Origin: Helicobacter mehlei
Lineage (GTDB): Bacteria; Campylobacterota; Campylobacteria; Campylobacterales; Helicobacteraceae
Reading direction: 5' to 3'
Assembly: GCF_003660265.1 (NCBI RefSeq)
Contig: NZ_QXQP01000004.1
Location: 1-64,000, forward strand
Length of the DNA stretch: 64,000 nt
In this document: positions 41,799-52,406 of the stretch, piece by piece
Numbering within the stretch: position 1 is the first letter of the stretch
How the letters are laid out: each line of letters starts with the position of its first letter
Program-made: the position numbers and the translations under genes
Notes under the pieces: generated by a model
Database searches by the model: none
Seen by the model: the letters and a program-made list of their open reading frames with translations, nothing else
What the model was told of the DNA's origin: nothing

Positions 41799-42602
41799 AT
41801 GTGTAGTGATTTTTTCAATCGGCTGTATGCTGGTGATGCGGTGGCGTTTTTACAAAGCCATGTGCCTAGTGATAGTGTGGATATGGTTTTGACTTCTCCG
41901 CCCTATGATGATTTGCGTAACTACAATGGCTACACCTTTGAGTTTGAAAAAATCGCCCATGAAATTTTTAGAGTCCTGAAAAAAGGCGGCGTGGCTGTGT
42001 GGGTGGTGGGCGATAAAATTAGAAATGGCAACAGGAGCCTCACCAGCTTTAAGCACGCCCTCTACTTCCAAGAAATCGGGTTTAATGTGCATGATGTGAT
42101 GATCTATGCCAAAAAAAACACGCCTTTTATGCGCTCGAATGCCTACACCAATAGCTACGAATATATGTTTATTTTTTCTAAAGGCAAGCCCAAGACCTTT
42201 AACCCGCTTAAAGAGGCGACTGCAAGGCATGGGGTAGAAATGCTCGTAGCAAATAAAAAAGCCGATGGCAAAAACCACAAAGTCCCACGAGAATTAAAAA
42301 AAGAAAAAACTAGGACCAACATTTGGTTCTACGCTGTGGGTTTAGGGGGCACGACCAACGACAAAGAAGCCTTCAAGCACCCCGCCACTTACCCAGAACA
42401 ACTCGCCCAAGATCATATCTTATCGTGGGGCAATGAAGGTGATATTGTGCTCGATCCCATGTGTGGGAGTGGCACGACTTGCAAGATGGCGTTTTTAAAT
42501 AAAAGAAATTTTATCGGCATTGACATTAGCCAAGAGTATATAGAGTTGGCACAAAAACGCTTGGATAAATACATGGGAATTTTTAGTGAATATTCAAAAT
42601 AA
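41799..42602 (+). CDS. Type II DNA methyltransferase (beta class)
   Basis: A 267-residue methyltransferase with motif IV TSPPYDDLRNY near residue 32 and AdoMet motif DPMCGSGTTCKMAF near 222, followed by FIGIDISQEYIELAQKRL. N4-cytosine or N6-adenine specificity is not decidable by eye. It is separated from res by 120 bases with no recognised feature, and the broken HNH gene begins inside its 3' end. Probably a second R-M system added beside the type III genes. Confidence 0.88.
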   Translation: MCSDFFNRLYAGDAVAFLQSHVPSDSVDMVLTSPPYDDLRNYNGYTFEFEKIAHEIFRVLKKGGVAVWVVGDKIRNGNRSLTSFKHALYFQEIGFNVHDVMIYAKKNTPFMRSNAYTNSYEYMFIFSKGKPKTFNPLKEATARHGVEMLVANKKADGKNHKVPRELKKEKTRTNIWFYAVGLGGTTNDKEAFKHPATYPEQLAQDHILSWGNEGDIVLDPMCGSGTTCKMAFLNKRNFIGIDISQEYIELAQKRLDKYMGIFSEYSK

Positions 42603-43024
42603 TAGCTTTGTGATCGCCACAAAATCCTTGGGCCATGTCTTAAAAAACTCTGTGGGGGTGGTTAGGGCACTCAATGGAAAATGTGCTTTAGTGTTGTTTA
42701 ACAGATGCCAAAGGCAACAAAACAACAAGACCAAGTTGCAGAGAGTGCCGTAAAAACATTGATGGCATGAAACTCTTGCCTGCAGAAAAAGCCAAAATGG
42801 ACGCAAAAGCCCCACCTAAAGGGAGTGTCTTTGTCTGCCCGATTTGCGACAAAAGGAGCATTGTTGGGGTTAGCGCGCAATTAGTAAGAGATCACGACCA
42901 CCAAACGGGCAAGGGCAGAGAGTGGATATGCGATAGTTGTAACACGGGGCTAGGCAGATTTAAGGACAATCCAAAATTCTTAAAAAAAGTGATCGAATAT
43001 CTTAAAAGGTATAAAGGTGGTTAA
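42586..43024 (+). pseudogene. HNH (endonuclease VII-like) restriction enzyme, frameshifted
   Basis: The 3' frame encodes a zinc-finger HNH nuclease: CRECRKNIDGMKLLP, then VCPICDKRS, VRDHDHQTGKGREWICDSCNTGLGRFKDN, as in the recombination endonuclease VII family. That frame has no start codon before a stop at 42689. The 5' frame begins at GTG 42586, inside the methyltransferase end, and reads VNIQNNSFVIATKSLG to VRALNGKCALVLF. Removing one T of a T3 run (42697-42699) joins them as LVLLTDAKGNKTTRP, giving about 145 residues. It looks like the nuclease partner of the preceding methyltransferase, now inactive or misassembled. Confidence 0.7.
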
Positions 43025-43276
43025 TTTCAAAAATCCTTAAAGCTCATTGCTCTTTTTTACTAACCTCCACCTGCGTTTTAGCACGCCCTATAGTGTGTTA
43101 AAAAGATAGCCTGCTCAACAAAGATTTAAAGTTTTTCAAAAGAGAAATAGACTCATGGGTCTTACCACACAGCCCATCGAGTTCAAGACTGACACGATGA
43201 GATCGCTAATATATCCCTACTTTCAGCCTACTCATCAACCGCTAAATCCAACTTAACCTTAAAGTCTATTTAGAGC
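43025..43276. other. Gene-free gap between convergent HNH remnant and Sel1 gene
   Basis: About 250 bases, AT-rich, with stops in every frame. I see no gene, clear hairpin terminator, repeat or RNA in it. It may mark an end point of the inserted R-M block. Confidence 0.4.
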
Positions 43277-44677
43277 TTACATAAAAATTTTACATAATGT
43301 CTTCCCCAACTCCACAATTCCTCCAGCGATCACCATTTCAGCTATTCTACCAATAGATTCCATGTATGACCCAGAAAAAACAAACCACTTAAGCTCTTTT
43401 TGGGGTGTCTTGTCTATTCTTGCACACAAGTCTAAATTGTATTTTGCTTCCATCACTCCCATATCTACAGCCTTCTTAAAATATTCAAAAGCTTTTTCAT
43501 CATCTTGGGGTGTGCCACAACCACGAGCATACATAGCTCCTAAGTCATTGTGAGCACGCGCATTTCCGCTATCCGCCGCTTTCTTAAAATATTCAAAAGC
43601 TTTTTCATCATCTTGGGGTGTGCCAATGCCATCTCTATACATGCGCCCTAAGTTGTAGCAAGCATTGGGTTCTCCAACTTTTGTGGCTTCTTGAAAATAC
43701 GCAAAGGCCTTTTGGACATTTTTAACAACTCCACTACCATCTTCATACATGCAACCTAGGTTATTGTAAGCACTGGCATCCCCCATATCCGCTGCCTTTT
43801 GGTAGTATGCAAAGGCTTGCTGATTGTCTTTTGAAACACCTCTACCATTACGATACATATGCCCCAAATTATTATAAGCAGGTGCAATTCCTAGATCAGC
43901 AGCTTTTTGATAGCACTCCAAAGCTTTTTGGTAGTCTCGAGCAACTCCACTACCATCTTCATACATGCAACCTAGGTTATTGTAAGCACTGGCATCCCCC
44001 ATATCCGCTGCCTTTTGGTAGTACGCAAAGGCTTGCTGATTGTCTTTTGAAACACATTTTCCTTGATAGTAGATAAAACCTAAGTGGTTATAGGCTTCAA
44101 CATTCCCTAAATCTACAGATTTGTGGTAGCACTCCAAAGCTTTTTGGTAGTCTTTAACAGTGCCTTGACCATAGTAGTACATAAACCCTAAGTTATTATA
44201 ACCCTTACTATCCCCCATATCCGCCGCATTTTTGAAATGCTCTAAAGCTTTTTTGTAGTCCTTGTAGGTCCCCAGTCCATTGTAATACATAAAGCCTAAA
44301 TTAATGTGAGCCAAAGCATTCTTTGCCCCCTTCACATCCACCGCTCTTTGGAAGTATTCCAAGGCTTTAGAGTGATCCCGTTCAACACCTTGACCATTAA
44401 AATACAAGTCCCCCAAGTTGTTGTATGCCATAGTGCGGACTCCAGCATTTCCAGTATCCGCTGCCTTTTGGAAATATTCAACGGCTTTATTATAGTCTTG
44501 AATAGTGTCTTGATCACTGCAATACATAACCCCTAAATTATAATAAGCCTCGGGAATTTTCATATCTGCCACTTTTTGGAGACATTCTAGAGCTTTAGTG
44601 TAATCTTGATTGCGATGAGCCTCTAAAGCAATGGAAAAGTATTCTATCCAAGAATTATTTTCATCGACTCTTGCCAT
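43277..44677 (-). CDS. Sel1-like repeat protein without a signal peptide
   Basis: A 466-residue solenoid of about eleven 36-residue Sel1/TPR-like repeats, each of the form AxxNLGxMYxxGxGxxxDYxKAxEYFxKAADxG. It lacks an export signal and the paired cysteines that define the secreted Hcp (Helicobacter cysteine-rich) family, so it is probably cytoplasmic. The C-terminal tail (SIGRIAEMVIAGGIVELG) is mildly hydrophobic. Such repeats are protein-binding scaffolds; its partner is unknown. The gene is AT-rich compared with carB next to it, and two repeats are nearly identical in DNA. It stands 55 bases downstream of carB on the same strand side, reading away from it in its own frame. Confidence 0.85.
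   Translation of the reverse strand: MARVDENNSWIEYFSIALEAHRNQDYTKALECLQKVADMKIPEAYYNLGVMYCSDQDTIQDYNKAVEYFQKAADTGNAGVRTMAYNNLGDLYFNGQGVERDHSKALEYFQRAVDVKGAKNALAHINLGFMYYNGLGTYKDYKKALEHFKNAADMGDSKGYNNLGFMYYYGQGTVKDYQKALECYHKSVDLGNVEAYNHLGFIYYQGKCVSKDNQQAFAYYQKAADMGDASAYNNLGCMYEDGSGVARDYQKALECYQKAADLGIAPAYNNLGHMYRNGRGVSKDNQQAFAYYQKAADMGDASAYNNLGCMYEDGSGVVKNVQKAFAYFQEATKVGEPNACYNLGRMYRDGIGTPQDDEKAFEYFKKAADSGNARAHNDLGAMYARGCGTPQDDEKAFEYFKKAVDMGVMEAKYNLDLCARIDKTPQKELKWFVFSGSYMESIGRIAEMVIAGGIVELGKTLCKIFM
43726..44055. repeat. 114-bp internal direct repeat in the Sel1 gene
   Basis: Bases 43726-43839 and 43942-44055 are identical except for one T/C (43808 against 44024). The offset is 216 bases, exactly two 36-residue repeats. 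It indicates recent repeat-unit duplication and gives a substrate for length change by recombination. Confidence 0.85.
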
Positions 44678-44732
44678 CTTCTCCCTTATTTTAAATTAAA
44701 ACAACACCATCTATTTAGTTGGCAGTGCTTGA

Positions 44733-47700
44733 TTATGTATTCTGCAACTCCTGCAAACTCACGGGGGGGTTGTGCTTGAATTTGGAGTATTCAAGAAGGC
44801 TTAAAAGCACCTTTTCTACGGCCTTAAGCGTGGTGAAATAAGAGATTTTGTTTTTCAGCACCTGCATGCGGATGATCTTAGAGTCCTCGCTCACCCGGTC
44901 GCTGGTGTTGATCGCCATGTCTATTTGCTGGTTTAACATAAAATCCGAGATATTGGGGCGGCCTTCAGAGATTTTCAGCACCTGCACGCTTTCTAGCCCC
45001 TCAGCTTGCAGTGCTTTATGTGTGCCGGTGGTGGCGTAAAGCTTAAAGCCCAAACTAACAAAGGCGCGCATTAAAGGCATCGCCCTTTGTTTGTCGGCAT
45101 CTTTGAGCGACACAAAGACATGCCCGCTGTGCTTGATTGGGTTGTTACACGCAAGCTGGGATTTATAAAAGGCTTCGGCTAAGGTGTGCCCCACGCCCGC
45201 CACCTCGCCCGTGCTTTTCATCTCAGGCCCTAGCACCAAATCCGCCCCATAGAGTTTATTAAAGGGAAACACGCTCTCTTTGACAAAGACATAGTTTAAA
45301 GGCTTGGCTAAAAATAACCCCCCGCCTTTATTTTCTAGCCCCTTCATCTCCTCTAATTTCTGCCCCACCATCACCCCAATCGCCATCGCCGCAATGTCTA
45401 GCCCAAGTGCCTTAGACACAAAGGGCACGGTGCGCGAAGCTCGGGGGTTGATCTCTAGCACAAAGAGTTGGTTATTCTTGTAGGCAAATTGGATATTCAC
45501 GAGCCCCAATACTTGTAAGCCCAAAGCGATTTTTTGCGTTTGGCTATAAACCTCCTCTAAAACCTGCGGGCTTAGGCTTGGGGGGATAAAGCAAGTGCTA
45601 TCGCCTGAGTGAATCCCGGCCGGCTCAATATGCTCTAGCACGCTACACACAAAGACACTTTGTTGGTCGCAAATGGCATCCACATCTAACTCTAGCGCGT
45701 CCTCTAAAAAGCTATCCATCAGTAGGCTAGTTTCAAAGCTGTAGTTTTCTATGTAGTCTAAACACTCCTCTTTGGTGCGTAAAATCCGCATTTTTGCCCC
45801 CCCTAAAACAAAACTAGGGCGCAAGATGAGGGGCAGTTCTAGCTGGTTTAAACACTCTAGGGCTTGGGTCTTAGAGTTGGCGCATAAGCCCTTGGGGTAG
45901 GCAATGTTTAAGCGATCTAAAAGTCTATGGCATAAATCCCGCTCTTCGGCAATTTCAATGTTCTTAAAGGCGGTGCCTAGCAAGGGGATATTTAGGGCTT
46001 CTAAGTCTTTGGCAATTTTAAGCGGGGTTTGCCCCCCAAAGCCCACCACCACGCCCATTAAATGCGCCCTCTCTCTTGCCACAATCTCTAGGACATGCTC
46101 TAAAGTGATGGGCTCAAAATAGAGCGTATCGCTGGTGTCATGATCGGTGCTGATCGTCTCGGGGTTGTTGTTGATGATGATGGGGCTTAGTCCCATTTTT
46201 TTAAGCGCAAGGCTAGCGTGCGTCAAGGCGTAATCAAACTCCATCCCCACCCCGATTTTATTGGCACTCGAGCCAATTAAAATCACCTTTTGGCGGGTGG
46301 ATTTGGGGGGGTTGTGGTGGCTAGGAAAGGCGGGGGCGTAGGTGCTGTATAGGTAGGGCGTGGGGCTTTTAAATTCATTCGCGCTCAAATCCACTTGATA
46401 CATTTTAGGGTGCAAGTCTAAAGCCTCTCTAGTCCCTCGCACCTCTGGCTCGCCCACACTTAAAAAGCTGGCGATCAAAGCATCGCTTAAGCCCATGCTT
46501 TTAAGCCTAAATAGGGCGTTTTTGTCGCTAAGTAGGGCATTACCCGCCTCTTTGAGCTCTAAGAGGGCTTGCACGATTTCGGCTATCTCGTTTAAAAAGT
46601 AAGGATCGATATAGCATAAATCATGCACCTCATCTACGCTTAAACCATCGCTAAAAGCGTGCATGGCGTAAAGTAAGCGTTTAGGGTTGGGGCGGCGTAG
46701 TTCTTTTTTCAAAAATGCCAAATCTAGGGGGCTCTCTAAAAAGACGCGCAAATTCTTTAAAAGATAATCACTCTCTAGGGCTTTCATCAGGCTCTCTTTA
46801 AAGCTCCCCCCAATCCCCATCACCTCCCCAATGCTTTTCATAGAAGTGCCTAAAGTGCTATCCACTTGGGGGAATTTCTCAAAATCAAAATGCGGGATTT
46901 TGGTGATGATGTAATCTAAAGTCGGCTCAAAACAGGTTGTGCTCTGGGTGATGTCATTTTGTATCTCTTCTAAAGTGTGCCCCAAAGCTAACAGCGTGGC
47001 GACTTTGGCGATGGGAAAAAGGGTCGCCTTACTAGCCAGCGCGGAGCTGCGGCTAACCCGTGGATTCATTTCAATGACTAATAAACGCCGATCTTTAATG
47101 GCAAATTGCACATTCGCCCCCCCCGTATCCACCCCCACCGCCCTAAGCACGGCAAAGCTAGCATCGCGCATGCGTTGGTATTCTTTATCGGTCAAGGTCA
47201 AGGCAGGGGCTATGGTGATGCTGTCCCCGGTGTGGATGCCCATCGGATCGACATTTTCAATACAGCACACGATCACGCAATTATCCTTGCAATCGCGCAC
47301 CACCTCCATTTCAAATTCTTTACAGCCTAATAAGCTCTCTTCAATCAAGATTTCATTAATGGGCGATGCCTCTAGGGCGAATTTGGCTAAGTCCCTAAAC
47401 TCCTCAATGTTGAAGGCAACGGAGCTCCCCTCCCCGCCCAAAGTAAAACTTGAGCGGATGATGCAAGGAAAGCCCACTTCTTTGACCACGCTTAAGGCCT
47501 CCTCCTCGCTGTAGGCATACCCCCCCTTGGGTAAATCTAGCCCGATACCAAGCATACATTCTTTAAACGCGCGCCGATCTTCTGCCTTTAAAATGCTCTC
47601 AATTTTCGCGCCTAAGAGTTTGACATGTTTTAGCGCCCCCTCAAAATGCCCCTGCTGGTGCAACTCCACCATGATATTTAACGCCGTCTGCCCCCCCATT

Positions 47701-47957
47701 GTGGGTAAAATCGCCTCGATGTTTTCTTGCTGGATAATTTTGAGCACATTGGCGGTGTTGATGGGCTCAATGTAGGTTTTATAGGCAAGGGCTTTGTCCG
47801 TGTTGATGGTGATGGGGTTGGAGTTTAAAAGCACCACTTCATAGCCCAAGCTTTTAAGCGTTTTAAGGGCGATGCTAGAGGAGTAGTCAAACTCGCACGC
47901 CTGCCCTATGACAATGGGACCCGATCCAATGAGTAGAATTTTCTTAAATTTTTGCAT
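44733..47957 (-). CDS. carB: Carbamoyl-phosphate synthase large subunit
   Basis: A full-length 1074-residue CarB with two homologous ATP-grasp halves: ILLIGSGPIVIGQACEFDYS at the N-terminus and its second-half counterpart (LIGSSANKIGVGMEFDY), EINPRASRTVPFVSKA, and a C-terminal MGS-like allosteric domain ending in TTGTHKAL. It makes carbamoyl phosphate for pyrimidines and arginine from glutamine-derived ammonia, bicarbonate and 2 ATP. It is 98 bases downstream of the CD-NTase gene. HP0919 counterpart. Confidence 0.96.
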   Translation of the reverse strand: MQKFKKILLIGSGPIVIGQACEFDYSSSIALKTLKSLGYEVVLLNSNPITINTDKALAYKTYIEPINTANVLKIIQQENIEAILPTMGGQTALNIMVELHQQGHFEGALKHVKLLGAKIESILKAEDRRAFKECMLGIGLDLPKGGYAYSEEEALSVVKEVGFPCIIRSSFTLGGEGSSVAFNIEEFRDLAKFALEASPINEILIEESLLGCKEFEMEVVRDCKDNCVIVCCIENVDPMGIHTGDSITIAPALTLTDKEYQRMRDASFAVLRAVGVDTGGANVQFAIKDRRLLVIEMNPRVSRSSALASKATLFPIAKVATLLALGHTLEEIQNDITQSTTCFEPTLDYIITKIPHFDFEKFPQVDSTLGTSMKSIGEVMGIGGSFKESLMKALESDYLLKNLRVFLESPLDLAFLKKELRRPNPKRLLYAMHAFSDGLSVDEVHDLCYIDPYFLNEIAEIVQALLELKEAGNALLSDKNALFRLKSMGLSDALIASFLSVGEPEVRGTREALDLHPKMYQVDLSANEFKSPTPYLYSTYAPAFPSHHNPPKSTRQKVILIGSSANKIGVGMEFDYALTHASLALKKMGLSPIIINNNPETISTDHDTSDTLYFEPITLEHVLEIVARERAHLMGVVVGFGGQTPLKIAKDLEALNIPLLGTAFKNIEIAEERDLCHRLLDRLNIAYPKGLCANSKTQALECLNQLELPLILRPSFVLGGAKMRILRTKEECLDYIENYSFETSLLMDSFLEDALELDVDAICDQQSVFVCSVLEHIEPAGIHSGDSTCFIPPSLSPQVLEEVYSQTQKIALGLQVLGLVNIQFAYKNNQLFVLEINPRASRTVPFVSKALGLDIAAMAIGVMVGQKLEEMKGLENKGGGLFLAKPLNYVFVKESVFPFNKLYGADLVLGPEMKSTGEVAGVGHTLAEAFYKSQLACNNPIKHSGHVFVSLKDADKQRAMPLMRAFVSLGFKLYATTGTHKALQAEGLESVQVLKISEGRPNISDFMLNQQIDMAINTSDRVSEDSKIIRMQVLKNKISYFTTLKAVEKVLLSLLEYSKFKHNPPVSLQELQNT

Positions 47958-48055
47958 AAGCGGGATTATAGCAAAAGTTGGGGCTTAGGGTTTTTAGTGA
48001 TAGCGTTTGAGGTAGATGATCCGCTAATCTCAAAAAACCTTTTCTGTGTTGCCTC

Positions 48056-48838
48056 CTACTCAAAAAGGTCTTTCAGATACTCTTCTTGATCGTGTCTTTT
48101 TGCTTTTTGTGCCCGTTCTTGCAAACGCTCGATTTTTTTGCGTTCAGATTGTGGTAGTGAATCCAGCTTAATGGGCAAGTACTCACAAAAACTATAAAAA
48201 TACTGCGCCAGATTACCCCAAAAGCATTGTTCCACAATCCACTTTTCCAGTTCATAAGAATCATAAATACGACCCTGTTTGACATTCCAAATTTTAGCCA
48301 CCCTAACCAAGCGTCTTAGGGTTTGTTGGTTACTAAGCACTCCATCTAGATCATTTGGATTTGTGTATCGCCAACTGCTATACTCCCTATCCTTACCGGG
48401 ATCAGGTATTTTGTAGCATTCGCTAGACATCTTTAATGCTGGCACTAAATCAAATTTAATGTGGTTTAACTCCAATACGACTGCAGGATAGCTTTGGCGA
48501 CTAATTGATCTTGGGTATTTCGATTCCGCAAAATCTTTAAGGTAGTTTAAATAAGTTTTTGGCTTTGGATTGTCCCGATCGTGTGGGTCACCCTCAAATA
48601 CAACCATCAAATCAACATCTGAATTATCATCAAATTTTCGCGGAATGATGGTCCCCCTCTTGTAAGAACCAAAGATAAAACATTCCCGGAATGTATCGCT
48701 ATATTTGTCTTTGTATTCCTTAAAATAACTTTTCAAGAGAGTAACTATATTGCTAATAGAAGTTTGAATTCTAGCTTTCTCATCCCCTCCCACAATCGCC
48801 CTCTTAGCCAAATCTTCCAAATAGCTATTGACACCCAT
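48056..48838 (-). CDS. CD-NTase (SMODS-type cGAS/DncV-like nucleotidyltransferase)
   Basis: A 260-residue nucleotidyltransferase. The active site is FIFGSYKRGT (G57, S58) followed by SDVDLMVVF (D74, D76) and the third carboxylate in IKFDLVPAL (D130): the complete GS-x(n)-DxD-D set of the CD-NTase superfamily. The C-terminal helical half (NQQTLRRLVRVAKIWN) also fits the SMODS family. Such enzymes make cyclic di- or trinucleotides on phage infection and activate a neighbouring effector (CBASS). The effector here would be the SLATT protein two bases upstream. No Cap2/Cap3 or Cap4 genes are seen. The gene is AT-rich compared with carB. The cyclic product is not predictable. Confidence 0.85.
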   Translation of the reverse strand: MGVNSYLEDLAKRAIVGGDEKARIQTSISNIVTLLKSYFKEYKDKYSDTFRECFIFGSYKRGTIIPRKFDDNSDVDLMVVFEGDPHDRDNPKPKTYLNYLKDFAESKYPRSISRQSYPAVVLELNHIKFDLVPALKMSSECYKIPDPGKDREYSSWRYTNPNDLDGVLSNQQTLRRLVRVAKIWNVKQGRIYDSYELEKWIVEQCFWGNLAQYFYSFCEYLPIKLDSLPQSERKKIERLQERAQKAKRHDQEEYLKDLFE

Positions 48839-48840
48839 GC

Positions 48841-49380
48841 TTACTCCTTATCTACCTGGTATATATGGGATTCTCTTTGTATTTGTCTCCCTGCAAGCCA
48901 ATACCCAAGCCACGAGATGGGTAAGGACTCTTTATTAAGCACGCTTTTTTCAAAATTTAATCTTTTAAGATATTCAATCTGTTTCTCTATATCCATATTC
49001 TTAGATCCAAGTTCTGCGAAAACTCTTGCCTTATCCCTAAGAGCTAGGTATTGGTTGCCACAACGAGAGTGGGCAAGATGCTTTTCCTGTGTCCTTAAAA
49101 AGATTAAAAACACTGTTAAAGATCCGGAGATAATAGAAAGTACACTAAGCCATATTTTGTCAAGATTGCCAAATGTGAAAGTTAAGGTGATGCAAAGAGA
49201 CACACTGGACAATAACATTAAAGCATACTCAGCATATCTCCACATCATGGCACTCTCCAAGTGCCCTTTGGCAGAGAAACTCACATCCTCATCAATTCGC
49301 TTAAGTTCTTTGCGGATATTTTCTAACATATTCTGTTCCTTACACCCCCTTGCACACCTACACTTCGGACAACTTAACAT
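48841..49380 (-). CDS. SLATT-domain two-TM effector
   Basis: A 179-residue protein with a TM pair (about residues 52-70, YALMLLSSVSLCITLTF, and 77-95, IWLSVLSIISGSLTVFLIF) between amphipathic segments, and the SLATT-like LESAMMWRYAEYA before TM1. SLATT proteins are SMODS/SLOG-associated two-TM predicted pore-forming effectors that kill the infected cell. The frame's first ATG (49380, GGAG five bases ahead) adds a Cys-rich CPKCRCARGC leader. A second ATG at 49329, with AAGGA seven bases ahead, would give a 162-residue protein without it. Translation probably couples to the CD-NTase start two bases on. Confidence 0.75.
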   Translation of the reverse strand: MLSCPKCRCARGCKEQNMLENIRKELKRIDEDVSFSAKGHLESAMMWRYAEYALMLLSSVSLCITLTFTFGNLDKIWLSVLSIISGSLTVFLIFLRTQEKHLAHSRCGNQYLALRDKARVFAELGSKNMDIEKQIEYLKRLNFEKSVLNKESLPISWLGYWLAGRQIQRESHIYQVDKE

Positions 49381-49412
49381 GGTAACTCCGCCTAATAATA
49401 CTCAAAGACCTT

Positions 49413-50372
49413 TTAGGCGCGATACCAAATGGGGAGTCTAGTGAGGCTGTTTTTGCCAAAAAACATATATTCTGTGTTTGTTGTGCTGGATACATTCCAA
49501 TTATCTAAAGGTTGGCTAAAAGAAAAGCTGTGAGCAAACATGCTACCCATAGTTCTCACATTAGATACATCCCAGCTGTTTAGCGGTTGGTTAAAGGCTT
49601 TGCAACCAAAAAACATTTTTTCCATATTTGTTACCCTAGACACATTCCAATCATTGAGCGGTTGATTAAAATTATCACAACCCAAAAACATACCCCTCAT
49701 GTTCGTTACTTTGGATACATCCCAATGATTAAGAGGCTGGTTGAAGTTTCTGCAGGAATCAAGCATTTTTTCCATATTTGTTACTTGAGAAACATCCCAA
49801 GTTTCTAATCCCTCATAACTTTCTCTGTGAGAATGTTGAAACACTTCGCTTAGATCTGTCAGCCCCCCAATATCAATCTCGCCTAAATGCACGCTTTCAT
49901 CGGCGACAAGGGCTTTTAGCTCCTCCTTGCTTTGGGGGCAATATTTTTTAGCCATCGCTTTGGGTGTGGCTTTGGGGCTAGTGGGGGCGTTTAGGCTGGG
50001 GTGTGCCTTTAGGCCAGTCAGCACGCCCTCTAAATCCAGCACGCCCTGCTCCAAGCTGGCTAAAGCCTCCAAAACCTCCTTAGCACTGCTAGCACTCTCT
50101 AAGCTAGCTAGGGGTGTGGCAGTTTTAGACTTAACGCGTTTCAAGCTGATTAAAATTTGTTCTAACTGGGTATCGTCCTCTAGGCTGGCGTAGTGCGTGT
50201 CTAGGGCTTGGTTTAAATGCGCTAAAGCCTCTGCTAACGCGCTAAATTTGGCGTGCAATTCTTGAGCCTCTGCTTGCACATCTAGCCCCTCTTCTAACAC
50301 ACTTTTACTCAAACGGCATGCGCGTTTGGTGGTTTTGATCTCTTGTTCTAATTTTGCTAATGCCTCTTGCAT
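49413..50372 (-). CDS. Cytoplasmic coiled-coil / DUF285 (BspA-like) repeat protein
   Basis: A 319-residue protein. Residues 1-125 are a coiled coil (KLEQEIKTTKRACRLSKSV, LASLEQGVLDLEGVLTGL); a short linker leads to YCPQSKEELKALVADE, then about five 25-residue DUF285 units of the form FNQPLNxWDVSxVTNMxxMFxGC. DUF285 proteins are usually exported surface proteins, as is the larger one at 61470, but this one has no signal peptide. The last unit ends abruptly at SLTRLPIWYRA. The 3' half is more AT-rich than the 5' half, suggesting a fusion. It lies between the specificity gene (49 bases) and the SLATT gene (32 bases), same strand. Function unknown; it may serve as a sensor or R-M accessory. Confidence 0.8.
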   Translation of the reverse strand: MQEALAKLEQEIKTTKRACRLSKSVLEEGLDVQAEAQELHAKFSALAEALAHLNQALDTHYASLEDDTQLEQILISLKRVKSKTATPLASLESASSAKEVLEALASLEQGVLDLEGVLTGLKAHPSLNAPTSPKATPKAMAKKYCPQSKEELKALVADESVHLGEIDIGGLTDLSEVFQHSHRESYEGLETWDVSQVTNMEKMLDSCRNFNQPLNHWDVSKVTNMRGMFLGCDNFNQPLNDWNVSRVTNMEKMFFGCKAFNQPLNSWDVSNVRTMGSMFAHSFSFSQPLDNWNVSSTTNTEYMFFGKNSLTRLPIWYRA

Positions 50373-50421
50373 GGGACTCCTTTATTGAAAGTTTTGCATG
50401 GGGGGATTATAGCAGGCATGG

Positions 50422-52309
<1,888 letters not shown>

Positions 52310-52406
52310 AGGATACCCACACCCCTCAAAGGGGTTTAAGCTGGCTTGTTTGGGGTTTAAACTAATCGTTCTATCTACACTGCCTTAGAAAAGTCTATCA
52401 ACTCCC

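Noticed and set aside
46939-47514. 191-codon plus-strand ORF opposite carB
   Set aside because: Shadow of the first ATP-grasp half of CarB.
49560-49800. Regularly spaced similar segments of about 75 bases resembling a CRISPR array
   Set aside because: They are coding DUF285 repeats (25 residues each) in an open frame, divergent between units, with no short exact repeats and unique spacers, and no cas genes nearby.
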